DNA from: Escarpia spicata
Lineage: Eukaryota; Annelida; Polychaeta; Sabellida; Siboglinidae
DNA length: 64,000 nucleotides
Direction of reading: 5' to 3'
Assembly (NCBI GenBank): GCA_963995525.1
Contig: OZ023209.1
Location: 11,959,341 to 12,023,340, forward strand
A program made the position numbers and the translations under genes. Shown piece by piece: positions 25,071 to 36,499 of this stretch. The notes below the pieces were generated by a model. It was given only the letters and a program-made list of their open reading frames with translations, searched no databases and had not been told where the DNA came from. Each line of letters begins with the position of its first letter. Positions within the stretch are counted from its first letter, which is position 1.

Positions 25071-27986
25071 ACCCAAAACAGGGTTGGGTTCAATTATATT
25101 GATCAATTACAATTACATGACTGGATAATTTTCAATTACAGTTACAATTATTTTTCATTTCAAATACAATTACAATTTTTAACAAGATTTAACAAGATTA
25201 CCATCCAGAAAATTACTCTGGATGGCAGTTGGACAAGGAAGCCTTTTGGCTTATCGAGAGTCCAATACTTTTTATCTATATGTATCCCGCCTTTTTAAGG
25301 TGTGTGTCGATTTTATTTTTAAACATATTCACGCTACTAGCACCAACACAATCAGGAGATAATCTGTTCCATTCATTTACAGTCCTTTGTGAGAATGAGA
25401 ACTTTCTTATATCTAATCTACACTGCTCCTTTACTAATGTAGCTTCATGTCCTCTGGTCCTTCTATCTTTCTTAACTGAGAAAAAAATGTTTCTATCAAT
25501 ATTTTCATAACCATTCAATATTTTAAACACTTCTATGTGATCTCCTCTCAATCTCCTGGTCTCTAGTGTTGTTAAACCACATTCTTTTAGGCGTATTTCG
25601 TAACTAAGATCCCTCAGATTTGGTATCATTTTAGTCGCTCTCCTCTGTACTCTTTCTAGCATATCTATGTCCTTCTTGCGATATGGCCTCCATGCTTGTA
25701 TACAATATTCTAAATGAGGCCTCACTATTGTTTTGTACAGCGGTACTATTAATTCTTTTTTCTTATACGCTATATTTCGCCTAATTAATCCAAGGATTTG
25801 ATTTCCCTTTGACGCTGCAATTCCGCACTGCTCTGAAACCTTCATATCAGCACTAATGGTTAACCCTAAGTCCTTTTCTTTTACAGTAGTACTTAGAACA
25901 GTACCCCCCATTTTATATTTTACCTCTTCATTCCCATGACCTGTGTGGAGGCATTTACATTTCCCAAAATTGAACAGCATTTGCCACTTTTCAGACCATT
26001 TGATCAACCTATCAAGATCATCTTGTAAATGCTGTCTGTCTCCATCACTTTTAATCCTTCTAAACACTTTTGTATCATCTGCAAATTTTAACACCTTGCT
26101 TGTTATATCATCGTCCAAATCGTTGATATATATTAAGAATAATATAGGTCCTAGTACTGATCCCTGTGGTACCCCACTCAATACCGATTTCCAGTTTGAA
26201 GCCTCCCCATCAACTACTACACGTTGTCTTCTGTCATTCAGCCATTTTTCTATCCAGTTTATTATACCATTTCCTATGCCATGGGCCTTTAGCTTAAGGA
26301 GTAATCTTTGATGTGGTACTTTGTCGAAAGCTTTTTGAAAATCTAAATAGATGATATCTACTGGTGATCCCTCATCTACCCACCTATCTTCCAAAAAACA
26401 TAACATATTTGTTAAGCATGACCTCGCTTTTAAAAACCCATGTTGAGATGGGTTTATCAAGTTATGTTTAACAAGAAAATCCACCATGTGATCTTTAATT
26501 AGTCTTTCTAATAATTTGCAAATCACTTATGTTAAACTCACTGGTCTATAGTTCTCTGACTTGTTTCTCGAACCTTTTTTAAATAACGGTATAATGTTTG
26601 CCTCTTTCCATTCTAAAGGAACCACTCCCTCTTCTAATGACAAATTGAAAACTGTTGCAAGCGGTGCGCTAATTTGTTCTACAATTTCCAATAGTAGTTT
26701 GGGCGGAATCCCGTCCACTCCAGGTGATTTATTATCCTTCATAGCCCTTATTTTCTTAGCTACCATTTCCGAGGTTACAACTAACTGTCCTAAATAGTCT
26801 GAATCTGCCCCCTTGAACTTAGCCTCTGGTACTGGCAGTGAACTAATATCTTCCCTGGTAAACACTGAACTAAAATACTCATTCAGGTCTTCTGCCATTA
26901 AGAATCCCTCTGATATTGTATTTCCAGCACTATCTTCTTATCCTGAACTTTCTGTTTGCTTCGAATATACGCATAAAAACTCTTACTGTCATGTTTTATA
27001 TTACTAGCAAATTTTTTTTCATAGCTTCTCTTTGAATTTCTAATTTCAGCTGTAGCTTGATTAAGTGCTTCTTTATAAATGTTGTAGTCTTCATCATTTC
27101 CAGTACAATTACCATCCCAAAATATATTACAATTGTCAATTACAACTGATTTTTCTTTCGCTTAAAATAATATAAACAGAACTATTGATATATCTCAGAT
27201 CATCCCACATTTATATCATTACCACACTCAGCTCCTCAGCACCTTGCTGCCCTCAAGCTTACTAAAAAATAATTCCACAGTGAAAGGATAGTGTTAGTGC
27301 ACAGCCTTATTTAACTAAATTACAGTTAGTACAGCTAGCCTGTGTAGCACTGGACCACAGGCCTATCATTTGTTCTTGGCCTCCTACTTAACACTTGTCA
27401 ACTGCTGAAGCCTGTTACTGCTAGAGCTAGTGCTTCAATGGATCAGCTCTGTATGCCCTCCCCAATGGAAGAGAAGCCTTGTTTTTATCTCTCTAGCAGT
27501 TCTTCCAATGTGCCTAGTCTAGACTAGTTGGCACTGTGCCTGTCCATGGGTGACTGATTGTTTGGAAAAACACTGCTAAATGCTTTATGCAACATGACTC
27601 TGCAGGGACTGTGGCATGACAGGCAGACAGCTGTTATCTGTCCATGTTCACCAGAAAGAGTCATTGTTCGACTATAACACCCCCAAAAATTGGGAGTATG
27701 AGAGGGAAGGTGATTTCAGACAGAAACAGCCTTGGTTTTCATAATGAAAAAAAAAAAACAGTTCTGGAAGTTTCACCCACAATTGGAGAAACGATGGGAA
27801 AGTAACTGAATTGTAATTGAACAATTAAGGCAATTACAATGGCCAATTACAATTACGAAACACACAACATCAGTTACAATTACAATTGCGATACTTTCAA
27901 ATATTTCAATTACAATTACACTGTAATTGTAATTAAATACACCATTATGAATTACAATTATAATTGACCCCAACCCTGACCCAAAA
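25071..27986. mobile_element. Non-autonomous hAT-type element with 8-bp target duplication
   Basis: The element spans 25079-27978. It starts CAGGGTTGGGTTCAATTAT and ends with the near reverse complement (ATAATTGACCCCAACCCTG). Perfect 8-base direct repeats ACCCAAAA flank it (25071-25078 and 27979-27986). TIRs beginning CAGGG and 8-base duplications mark the hAT superfamily. Its interior is built from AATTACAATTAC-like repeats. There is no transposase. A LINE (25177-27108) is inserted inside, so the element is older than that insertion. Confidence 0.9.
25177..27108 (-). mobile_element. CR1-like LINE, copy G, nearly intact RT
   Basis: Minus-strand copy, 3' end at 25177 with two 10-base tail units, 5' truncated near 27108 in the linker. 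The frame 26526-25276 (416 residues) holds RT from KLLERLIKDHMVDF through AFDKVPHQRLL, GVPQGSVLGP, LKFADDTKVF and the C-terminal domain. The upstream frame 26898-26527 (MAEDLNEYF...YRPVSLT) ends at a TAA where other copies read TCA, so one base change separates the two frames. Compared with copy A there are losses of 14 bases near 26937 and about 7 near 26385. It is the best-preserved RT of the family here. Confidence 0.92.
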
Positions 27987-28400
27987 CATGATTGTCTCTA
28001 ATAAACTGTGATGTTTTGAAGCGTCCAGTTAACAAGGTAAAGTAGATGTTCATAACCAGCATTAGTGGAAATCAAATGTGCAGAAGCGTAACTGTAATGT
28101 AAATGCATCTATACACTATTGGCATAGCTAATTTACAATGACTAGAACTGTTTTACTGTCTTTTCAAATAAAACTTTAAGCAACTGAAAGAACCTCAATA
28201 ATTTGGTGTTGTTTAATACTAACCATTGTGATTTCAGGGATTCCACATGACTTATTAATTTGCCAGTGTACAGTGTTATAATGCATAAAGTTAATATCTT
28301 GTCACATATTCATACATGTTTTAAATGTACTTATATTTCAAATGGATGGATATCTGTGATTAATTTTGATTAAATTGGTACTAAAAACACAATTGCATAC
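27987..28400. other. No recognised gene
   Basis: AT-rich intergenic sequence without coding signal. Confidence 0.35.
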
Positions 28401-28409
28401 ATACGCACA

Positions 28410-28480
28410 CCATTATTTGGCTCCTACTTTTTTAATCTGGCTCCTAAAAAAATTAGGTAGGAGCCAGTTGACTCCTAGAC
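28410..28480. repeat. TGGCTCCTA inverted/direct repeat cluster
   Basis: Two direct copies of TGGCTCCTA (near 28418 and 28438) face the inverted TAGGAGCCA (near 28458), and GACTCCTAG follows. They can form a hairpin and may be one terminus of a small DNA element. Confidence 0.6.
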
Positions 28481-29270
28481 AAACAAGTTAACTTAGAGGG
28501 CTGCTCAGGGCCCGCTACCGTCGCGGGCCGAGTGTAGGCGAATCTGGACACAGCGTACTCTGGGCCCGCCACACCGGATCCTGTGTGGCTTGTCAACTTG
28601 TAGTTGTTATCTTCAAGACACAAGCATGTTGCGCGATTTTGTTTCACGAATACTAAATTAATTAGTTGCATTTCATGTGTAGTTTCTAAACAGGTTGACG
28701 TATTGTGTATTACTTACTTGACAGGCATAGCAGACTTCCGAAGTCAATAAACACATTTCCAGATATCCAGTGTTAATTTACTCAACAAACGGTGGCGCCA
28801 CCTCACGGTGTCGGCAGAACTACTACAGTACCGACCTCACGCAGACAGTTTAAAAAGATCTTTGTCGGACAGCGAAGGGGTTATACCTAGAAACCGGGTA
28901 TGAACATGTTTATTTACGGATTATTGACAAAAGGCGTGACCAGAAAAAAGGGAAAAAAGGGCCATGAGTGATCAGTCCCCATCGTCACCAACTGAGAGCT
29001 ACACCCAACAACGTGATCGCGTGTGGTTGTGACACAATTAAAATGTGCCGAGTGTCATCACTTTATTTTTTATTTGTTACACATTATAAATAAGACAACT
29101 TGATTTCTTTGGTTGGATATCGGATCAATATTATAATAAATATAACGCCTCGCGCAGTGGGCATAGCCTGCGTAGAAGCGCGTCCCCTGGGTGGCGGATG
29201 GGGAAGCCCTTATAGTATGAGGGGTTGCACCGGAGAGAGAAGATCGAAGGTGCCGTGGACCAAACTTACA
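28481..29270. other. No recognised gene
   Basis: GC-richer patches at 28500-28570 and 28790-28860 show no coding similarity that I recognise. Confidence 0.35.
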
Positions 29271-29271
29271 T

Positions 29272-29440
29272 AGGAGAAGAACAACTCTGATTTTAAACCC
29301 GGGCAGACCCAGCTCGTTAACCTCGTCAGGCAGTAAGTCTAGGAGAAGGACACCTCTGATTACAAACCCGGGCAGGCCCAGCTCGTTAACCTTGGCAGGT
29401 AATCGGCCTCGGAGAAGGACAACTCCTATCTCAAATCACC
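29272..29440 (+). repeat. ~68-bp tandem repeat before RTE LINE
   Basis: Two full and one partial copy of a unit beginning TAGGAGAAGGACACCTCTGA and containing AAACCCGGGCAG and CCAGCTCGTTAACC. It lies directly upstream of the RTE coding region and is probably its 5' UTR; tandem 5' UTR units often act as promoter modules in LINEs (inference). Confidence 0.7.
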
Positions 29441-31640
29441 TACTGTCGCACAGGTTGATGATACATTGGTGCTAGAGGCTAGGCCCACCGCTTATAACTG
29501 TGGTTGGCAGCAGGAAGGGCATCCGGCTATAAAAACCTGGATTAAATAGAGTGATTGAATGCCCTCGTGCTAGGGCGTACCCTGTAAGTGACGCGCGAGA
29601 CCCCCGCCCGAGCTCAGCGATAAATGGACAAGGGCTACCGTCTGAAGGACGAATGCGGCTAAAGAAGTTAATCCAAACAGGAAGGAGAATGAGGAAGATT
29701 AAACTCGCAACACTGAATGTTGGGCGCCTGACAGGAAGAAGTGGAGAAGTAGTACAATTGATGCTAAAGAAGAACCTGCAAGTATTGTGTGTACATGTAC
29801 AGGAAACAAAATGGAAAGGGAGCAAAGCAAGGGAGATCGGTGCCGGATACAAACTGTACTACCATGGAGAAGATGGGACGATCAAGAATGGAGTAGGAAT
29901 TGTACTATGTGATAGAGGGATGAGAGTGAAACTAGAGATCGAAGGAGAAGTATGGAATGTTATCAGTTGCTATGCACCACAAACTGGATGCACAGAAGAG
30001 AAAAAAGGCTAGGGACCGTGCAGGAAAGGACATAGGCCAGATACGTACAGTCAAAAGTGCAACGGGAGAAGTATTGATGACAGATGTTTACATCAAAGAG
30101 AGATGGGGTCAATACTTTAAATGGCTGATGAGCGAGGAAATCCCGAGAGTAGAAATCGAGGAGAGAGATGTGAATCAACGAATGGTAAGGAGTATCAGTG
30201 ACGAAGAAACAGAGAAAGCACTCAGGGGGATGAAAAGTGGGAATACTGTAGGAGCAGATGAAATACCAGCTGAAGCTTGGAAATGTATGGGCAACTTTGG
30301 TGTAAAGTTACTATGCAGACTATTCAACTGTGTCATGACTTCAGAACACATGCCATCGGCTTGGCCACAGAGCTTACTGGTCCCAATCTTCAATGGAAAA
30401 GGTGACATTCATGAGTGTAAGAACTACCGGGGGATCAAACTCCTCACGCGCACCTTTAAGATATGGGAGAGAGTCATAGACAAGAGGATGAGAGAATGCA
30501 CAGACATACATAAAAGTCAGTTTGGGTTTATGCCAGGCAGGAGTACCACATATGCGCTTTTCATTCTCAAACAAACGATAGAGAAACACAGGACAGAAGG
30601 ATATCAGAGTGGTATTTATCGACTTAGAGAAAGCATACGATCGGGTACCAAGGGAGGAGGTATGGAGATGTGCGAGAGAAAGGAATGTACCGGAAAAGTA
30701 CACCAGACTGATACAAGGTATGCCCCGGGGGTGTGAGACAAAGGTACGCAGTGTGGCTGGTGAAAGCAGCAACTTTGGCGTAGAGGTTGGGTTTCACCAA
30801 GGATCTGCATTGAGTCCATACCTGTTCCTCATATTGATGCACCAGAATCAATGATGTTCGCAGATGACATTGTGCTGTGTGGAGGAAAGGAGGTAGACAT
30901 GACAGAGTACCTGGACACGTGGAGGAAGGCACTGGAAAACCCAATTCATGGACTTCATGTTCGAACGGAATGAGGAGATAGACAGACCAACTGTAAAGAT
31001 ACTGGGAGACGAGCTGGAAAAAGTGACACTCTTCAAATACCTAGGGTCAGTCGTGGAAGAGACAGGAGGCATGGAAACGGAGATCAAACAGAGAGTGAGT
31101 GCAGCTTGGAGAAATTGGAAGAAATGCAGTGGAGTGTTGTGCGACAGGAGGATGCCAGTGAAGTTGAAGGGGAAGATCTATAAAACAGTAGTCAGGCCAG
31201 CAATGCTTTACGGGGCTGAGACCTGGGCAACAACGAAAGGACAAGAAGCAAGGATAGAGATGAATGAGAAGAGGATGCTGAGGTGGGTGTGCGGAGTAAC
31301 AAAAAACATAAGATCCGAAACGAATATATTAGAGGAGCAACGAGAGTGACACAAGCATCCAAAGGGTAACAGAGAAACGACTGATATGGTATGGGCATGT
31401 GATGAGAAGGGAAGAGGAGCACATAGTGAGAAGAGTGCTAAATGCAGAGATACCAGGAAGAAGAATGAGATGAAGACCGAAGACCAGATGGAAAGACACA
31501 TGCAGAAGAGACATGGAAATCGTGGGTCTGAGTGCAGATGTGGTGATGGGCAGGGCGACATGGAGAAAAAAAATTGCCAGCCATACCGACGACCCCAGAT
31601 GACGGGAAAAGTCAGCATTAGTGACCACGTGAATGAACAC
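29440..31640 (+). mobile_element. RTE-type LINE, copy H
   Basis: The 5' part has GGCAGCAGGAAGGGCATCCG, typical of RTE elements. 29551-30012 encodes the apurinic endonuclease start (KLATLNVGRLTGRSGEVVQL, VQETKWKG, GVGIVLCD). Most of the endonuclease C-terminus is deleted near 30000. RT follows at 29990-30610 (GADEIPAEAWK, KNYRGIKLL, QFGFMPGRST), then in another frame 30609-30854 (VFIDLEKAYDRVPRE, GFHQGSALSPYLF), MMFADDIVL near 30850 and the thumb at 30948-31349. The C-terminus (LIWYGHVMRREEE...RATWRKKIASH) ends near 31600. At least four frame breaks make it inactive. The family is commonly mis-annotated as craniofacial development protein 2. Confidence 0.9.
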
Positions 31641-31699
31641 TTGAGTATACGACCTAATGATCATCTAGTCATCTATCATTAGTATAGACTGGTTCTGGG

Positions 31700-32910
31700 A
31701 CTCGAATCATGAAAATTTTTTGTGGAAGATTAAACAAGTGATAACTTCAGCAGCAGGTTTGGGACTGTATGATCCGTCCAAGCCAGTGACAGTATCTGTT
31801 GATGCGTCACAGAGAGGCTTGGGAGCAGTGATGCTGCAAGATGAACGACCAGCAAAGTTCGCGTCGTGTGCACTCTTTGATCGAAACACAACAAAGTGAT
31901 GCGCAAATTGAGAAGGACATGCTAGCGGTGCAGTACGGACTTACACGTGTTCATCAGTACGTGTACGGACAGGTAGTCACCGTTGAAACTGATCAAAAGC
32001 CGTTGTTGGGAATCAAACAGAAGCCAATTGCAGACTTATCGCCGAGGCTGCAAAGGACGCGACTGCGTTGTCAACCGTATGATTACAACTTGAAGTACAA
32101 GCCAGGTAAAGACTTGGACATGGCTGACACCCTAAGCAGGGCGTACGTACTTGTCAAATGTCACTGATCAAACTGACAAATTGGACACGGAACAGATCCA
32201 CAGAGTGTATAAGTACATCATGGCATCCGATATGTCCAGACAGCGCACCAGGACAGCCACAGGCTGCGATCCAAGGCTTACCCTACTGAAGCAAACGATG
32301 ATGGATGGATGTCATCAGGATAAGAAGTCGTGTCCTGAAGCACTGTAGTCGTACTGGATAGTTCGGAGTGACCTCACAGAATACAAGGAGATCGTATTCA
32401 AGAGTCGGCAGGTCGTAATGCCAGTTACTGGCGCTTCGCAAGGCTGCAATAGTTTAAGCGACATCCACGAGGGACACTTGGGCATCGTAAAGTGCACGGA
32501 GAGAGAGGAGACGGCAGTGTTCTGGCCAGGGTACATAAATCAAATCCTTGACGCTGTAGAAAGTTGTGCGGATTGCCAACAAAATAGATCGGTAAACCCA
32601 GCGAGGCCGCTTAGCCACACGAGGTGTCAACTTTCCCATATCAAGTGTATATACAGTGATCGAGTGATTCAATTGTTCGATTGAGCTTGACGGACACTCG
32701 TATCTCCTGGTGGTCGACAGTTACAGCAAGTGGCCAAATGTCGTCAAACTAGCTAACACGAGAAGTGGCCAAATGTCGTCAAACTAGCTGACACGAGAAG
32801 CAGTACAGTGATCGGGCATCTACAGAAGATGTTTTGCGATTTGGGGATTCCTGAAAAATTTCTCAGTGACAACGGAGCTCAACGCGTGACTTCGCCCGGA
32901 AGATATCGTC
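31700..32910 (+). mobile_element. Ty3/gypsy pol fragment (RNase H and integrase)
   Basis: The first frame (31735-31900) has GLGLYDPSKPVTVSVDASQ and RGLGAVMLQDERP, the start of the Ty3/gypsy RNase H. After a frameshift, 31841-32167 continues QIEKDMLAVQYGLTRVHQYV and YKPGKDLDMADTLSRAY. The integrase H2C2 finger (IHEGHLGIVKC...CADCQQN) lies at 32460-32590. The core begins GHSYLLVVDSYSKWPNVVKL and is broken by a 35-base tandem duplication (about 32729-32798). It continues to FLSDNGAQ and stops near 32905. No LTRs or gag are seen. Confidence 0.88.
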
Positions 32911-33039
32911 TGTATAGCTGGCTCAGAATCGCGTATTGACTGCTCACTGCCAGTTAGCACGTCTATCCCCCAGAATGTTGATATATTATGTATGTTTTCG
33001 ATAACGAAATGAAATTACGAATTAAGTAGTGCCGTATCG

Positions 33040-33220
33040 AAATAGTATTTTAAAAATGGAGACCATGCCTCTTGGCTGACAGTGGTAGCTGCTATGAACG
33101 AGAACTGCCAGTCATCCTCTGTAGAGGTAAGGTGGCACACGTCAGACTGCCTCCTACACTAGTATAATCCGGTGCCTGCAGCATGGCTAAAAAGTTCGAA
33201 GGGGATTTTGAGCCTGTTAT
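33040..33220 (-). repeat. Dispersed repeat R1, copy 2 (inverted)
   Basis: The reverse complement closely matches 21520-21705. No TIRs are obvious, so the mobilising class is unknown. Confidence 0.8.
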
Positions 33221-34217
33221 ATGGACATGTGCTAACCCTCTCTAAAACCAGTAATCTACGATCAAAAAATATAAATTGCAAACTTCTAATATCAACAAAA
33301 AATCAGTCAGCTGCCATTGCATATTCACTTGTGCTGAGTTATATAAATTATATTAATTAATAAAAAGGTAAAATACGTTAATATTTATATTTTTTTATGT
33401 ATTTGTACTTTTACTCGTACTCGTGAGAATGTACTTGTACTCGTACTCAGCTAAGTGTTCGTACTCATCCATCATCAAAGTACTCATACTCATGAAAATG
33501 TACTCACCCCCAGGTCTGGTCTCTTGAGTGTTATGGAGGAGAAGACAAGGTGGCGTCGGATTTTCAGACAGGGGTACCAAAAACGGGCCTTGTGTACGTT
33601 TGTGCAACCAGTCAATATGTCAAAACTAGAATCAAGTTATCCCAGACATAGTACTTTATCCTTCGGCATATATATGCCGTAGATATATAGAATAGCCTGG
33701 ATTTGAATCCGTGCACAGTCAAACCTCTCTTTATGGTCAACTCAGTATGTTAAGATGTATGATGTGGAATTAGCTAAGATGTTGCTCACTTCAGTCACTT
33801 GACTTCTCAACTTTTAAGTGTCAATATCATTATGTATGACTAGAATCGACCAAAATAAAAATTTTGCAATTGCATTTCAGCTTCAACCCATGCATGCCTT
33901 AGCTCCTGTTGTGTAGATGCATACTTTTAAATTAATAAGCATGTTTCCCGATAAAATATGTGTCATTTGTTGACTGTGTCAGACTTCTGCACCCTTTTCC
34001 GTGAACATGTTTCAAGTGGATTACAAGCATTTCCCACATGAACACATTATTGATGAAAATGGTTGTCAAAGAACTAACTGTAACAAAGAATAATTTTCAT
34101 GTTAATGCCTTCCTGATCTGGATATATTTAGTTGCAAAGATAGCTCAAGTGCCCGACGTACTTAATATATTCGACCTTCTCCTAATACTATCGTACTATG
34201 CAATAATATCGTGTGCA
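33221..34217. other. Intergenic, with TACTC-rich repeat piece
   Basis: 33395-33525 is the inverted match to 24500-24600. The remainder shows no gene that I recognise. Confidence 0.4.
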
Positions 34218-34720
34218 ATTTAAAATCCTGATGCACACATATAAATCCCTACATGGACAGGTTCCAGGATGTATATCGGACATGCTGAATGTGTACCAAT
34301 CAAGAAGAACGCTACGATCCATGGATTCAGTGACATTAGAAGTTCCAAGAGCTAGAACAGTTACTTACGGAGACTGACAATGTCAGTGTTCAGCGGCCAA
34401 GTTGTGGAATGCGCTACTGGCTCACATTCGTGAAGCAAAAACATTGAACACTCTCAAGAGGCTGCTAGAAACACATTTGTTCCTGGCCCATTTTGGTGCT
34501 TAACTCTTTCTAGTCAGTTGTTTTACATTTTAAAACAGTATATATATATTTATATTCATCTTATTATATCCAACCTTCTAAAAAAATTCATTTGTTATCA
34601 TGCTATCGTTTTTATGCTTTATTTTTTTTATAGTCCATGATTAATTCTATTGATTGTGTACAACGCTTTTGAGCAGGCTTTTATGTATGAAAAGAACGCT
34701 TTATAAATTCGGTATAATAA
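34218..34720 (+). mobile_element. L2-like LINE 3' fragment, copy I
   Basis: It encodes the C-terminus of an L2-like RT protein: YKSLHGQVPGCISDMLNVYQ, then RSMDSVTLEVPRARTVTYGD, an in-frame TGA, and AAKLWNALLAHIREAKTLNT. The 3' UTR ends with GCTTTATAAATTCGGTATAATAATT, like the genome-wide L2 tail. Confidence 0.8.
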
Positions 34721-34860
34721 TTGTTCCTCCTCTGGTTACAATGTCAATGTTTTCAGGGTGGCTGTAGGCCATTAATTCATGGAATAGAAGGGGTCTCAGA
34801 ATTAATACGCCTTGTTCGAAAATACGTAAATGTTGTAAAATGTGAACGAGGGGCCATACG

Positions 34861-35195
34861 TCACGGTGTGGGTTTGTGTGCGTGTGTGCGTGTGTGCGTG
34901 TGTGCGTGTGTGCGTGTTTGCGTGTGTGCGCGTGTTTGCGTGTTTGCGTGTGCGCGTGTGCGCGTTTGCGCGTTTGCGCGTTTGCGCGTTTGCGCGTGTG
35001 CCCGTGAGCGTTTGCGCGTGTGCGCTTGTGCGCGTGTGCGTGCGTGCGCGTGCGTGTGTGTGTGTGGGCGTGTGCGTGCGTGCGTGCGTGTGTGCGTGCG
35101 TGTGCGTGCGTGCGTGCGTGCGTGCGTGTGCGTGTGCGTGCGTGCGCGTGCGTGTGTGTGTGCGTGCGTGCGTGTGTGCGTGTCGTGCTGGGATG
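34861..35195. repeat. (GT/GCGT)n low-complexity tract
   Basis: About 335 bases of alternating purine-pyrimidine GTGTGC/GCGT sequence. All overlapping frames are artefacts. Such tracts can form Z-DNA. Confidence 0.95.
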
Positions 35196-35344
35196 ACGTT
35201 ACGTTTCATCCCAGTTCAGCAGATCTGAGACGGCAATCCGTGGACTGCTAGTAGCAGTGGTGTCAACTGTTGTAACTACACGCATTTTCTTCTAGCCTTG
35301 ATTAAGCAAGCCCCGTGATGACGTGATCTGCCAAAAAAATCGAT

Positions 35345-35720
35345 GCTTTCGCCATGAAGAGCCTCCGACGCCTCACGAACATAACGTGGGTCAATATCAG
35401 CAATAACACGATCATGGAACGTACCGGTTAGAAGCATGCATCAATACTCATCACCCAGCGACACCTTCGATGGTACGGCCACCTTTGACACCAAACTACC
35501 CTGCCGCTCTGTTATACCAATTCCACCCACAAAACACCGGCTGGAAACGGCACCGTGGGCGTCCTCGCCGTCGATGGAACGACTGTGTTAAACAAGATTT
35601 GGATGGCCTGGGCCTCACGGTTGAGGCGGCCGAGCAGCTGGCCGTTGACCGCCTCACCTGGAAGGCGATGATAAAGGACGTGGTGTGACCTCTACGCTGG
35701 ATATCCGACAAGAGCCCTAA
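35345..35720 (+). mobile_element. LINE 3' fragment of a further lineage, copy J
   Basis: The reading MKSLRRLTNITWVNISNNT leads to LITQRHLRWYGHL and, in a shifted frame (35470-35688), GRPRRRWNDCVKQDLDGLGL. This is the typical C-terminal end of LINE RT proteins, with the W-GH and GRP-RRW motifs. The RT proper is absent through 5' truncation. Confidence 0.8.
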
Positions 35721-35984
35721 GTTAAGTAAGTCTAGTGATGTGGCGCCACTATTTGTCGCACAAAGAAAAAAACTGCATCCAGAGACGTCTTGCTGTTGCA
35801 GTGAAAGAGGTGGGGTTGGTAGGTGTATAATTGGAAGTGTTTTGTGAGCCTCAATGAGTTCTTTGTGAACTTCACGGGGATGTAATCAGACATTTTTGTG
35901 AGTCTTATGGCTTAACTTGAGGTGCAGTTGAGGTTTCTCGATCTAAGCCGAACCAAATGCTGTAGTCGCAAAAAAATGTGTCGC

Positions 35985-36335
35985 TGCTACACCCCCTAAC
36001 TTCAGCTTCTCCACTGTCTCTGTTCGACTGATGACATCGGAAGACTGGGGGTGAATGGGGAGTATTGGGGGGGGGTGCTGTTGAAATTGTTTCGTCACTG
36101 CAATTTCACCGTCTTCTCGCTGTCTCTTGCGTTGCCTCCTAACTCGTCTCAACAGATGAAATTGGAAGACGGGCGGGGGAGATCTGTTAAAATTTGTTTG
36201 CCTCTGCGTCATGTCGCTGTATCTTCACTTCAACTTTTCTTCGGTTTCTCCGCTTGCTTGCCTGACTCAACTGTGACATCAGAAGATGGGGGATGCTATT
36301 GAAACTTTTCACCGCCGCGTCAGCAAAACTTCAGC
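35985..36335. repeat. ~115-bp tandem repeat, about three degenerate copies
   Basis: Repeated landmarks are CTTCTC/GTCTCT, then GACATC(A)GAAGAC/ATGGGGG, then TGTTGAAATTGTTTC, CACTGC. A related sequence appears near 55020-55140 and 47500-47560. Confidence 0.6.
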
Positions 36336-36374
36336 TTCTTTGACAAGATTGCCACGCATATAATTAACTTTAAT

Positions 36375-36490
36375 TTAATTGGCAGGTTGACAAGTAAGCC
36401 TTTTGGCTTATCGAGAGTTCAAACCTTTTTTTATCTACAAGTATCCCGCCCTGTGTCGAGGTATGTGTCGATTTTATTTTTATATATTCA
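36375..36490 (-). mobile_element. CR1-like LINE 3' end fragment
   Basis: It matches the extreme 3' UTR of the CR1-like family (GCCTTTTGGCTTATCGAGAG, GTATCCCGCC, GTGTCGATTTTATTTT) on the minus strand. About 110 bases remain. Confidence 0.85.
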
Positions 36491-36499
36491 TAGCATAAC

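Noticed and set aside
34721..35251. Cysteine/valine-rich long frames on both strands
   Set aside because: They are translations of the GT/GCGT tract.
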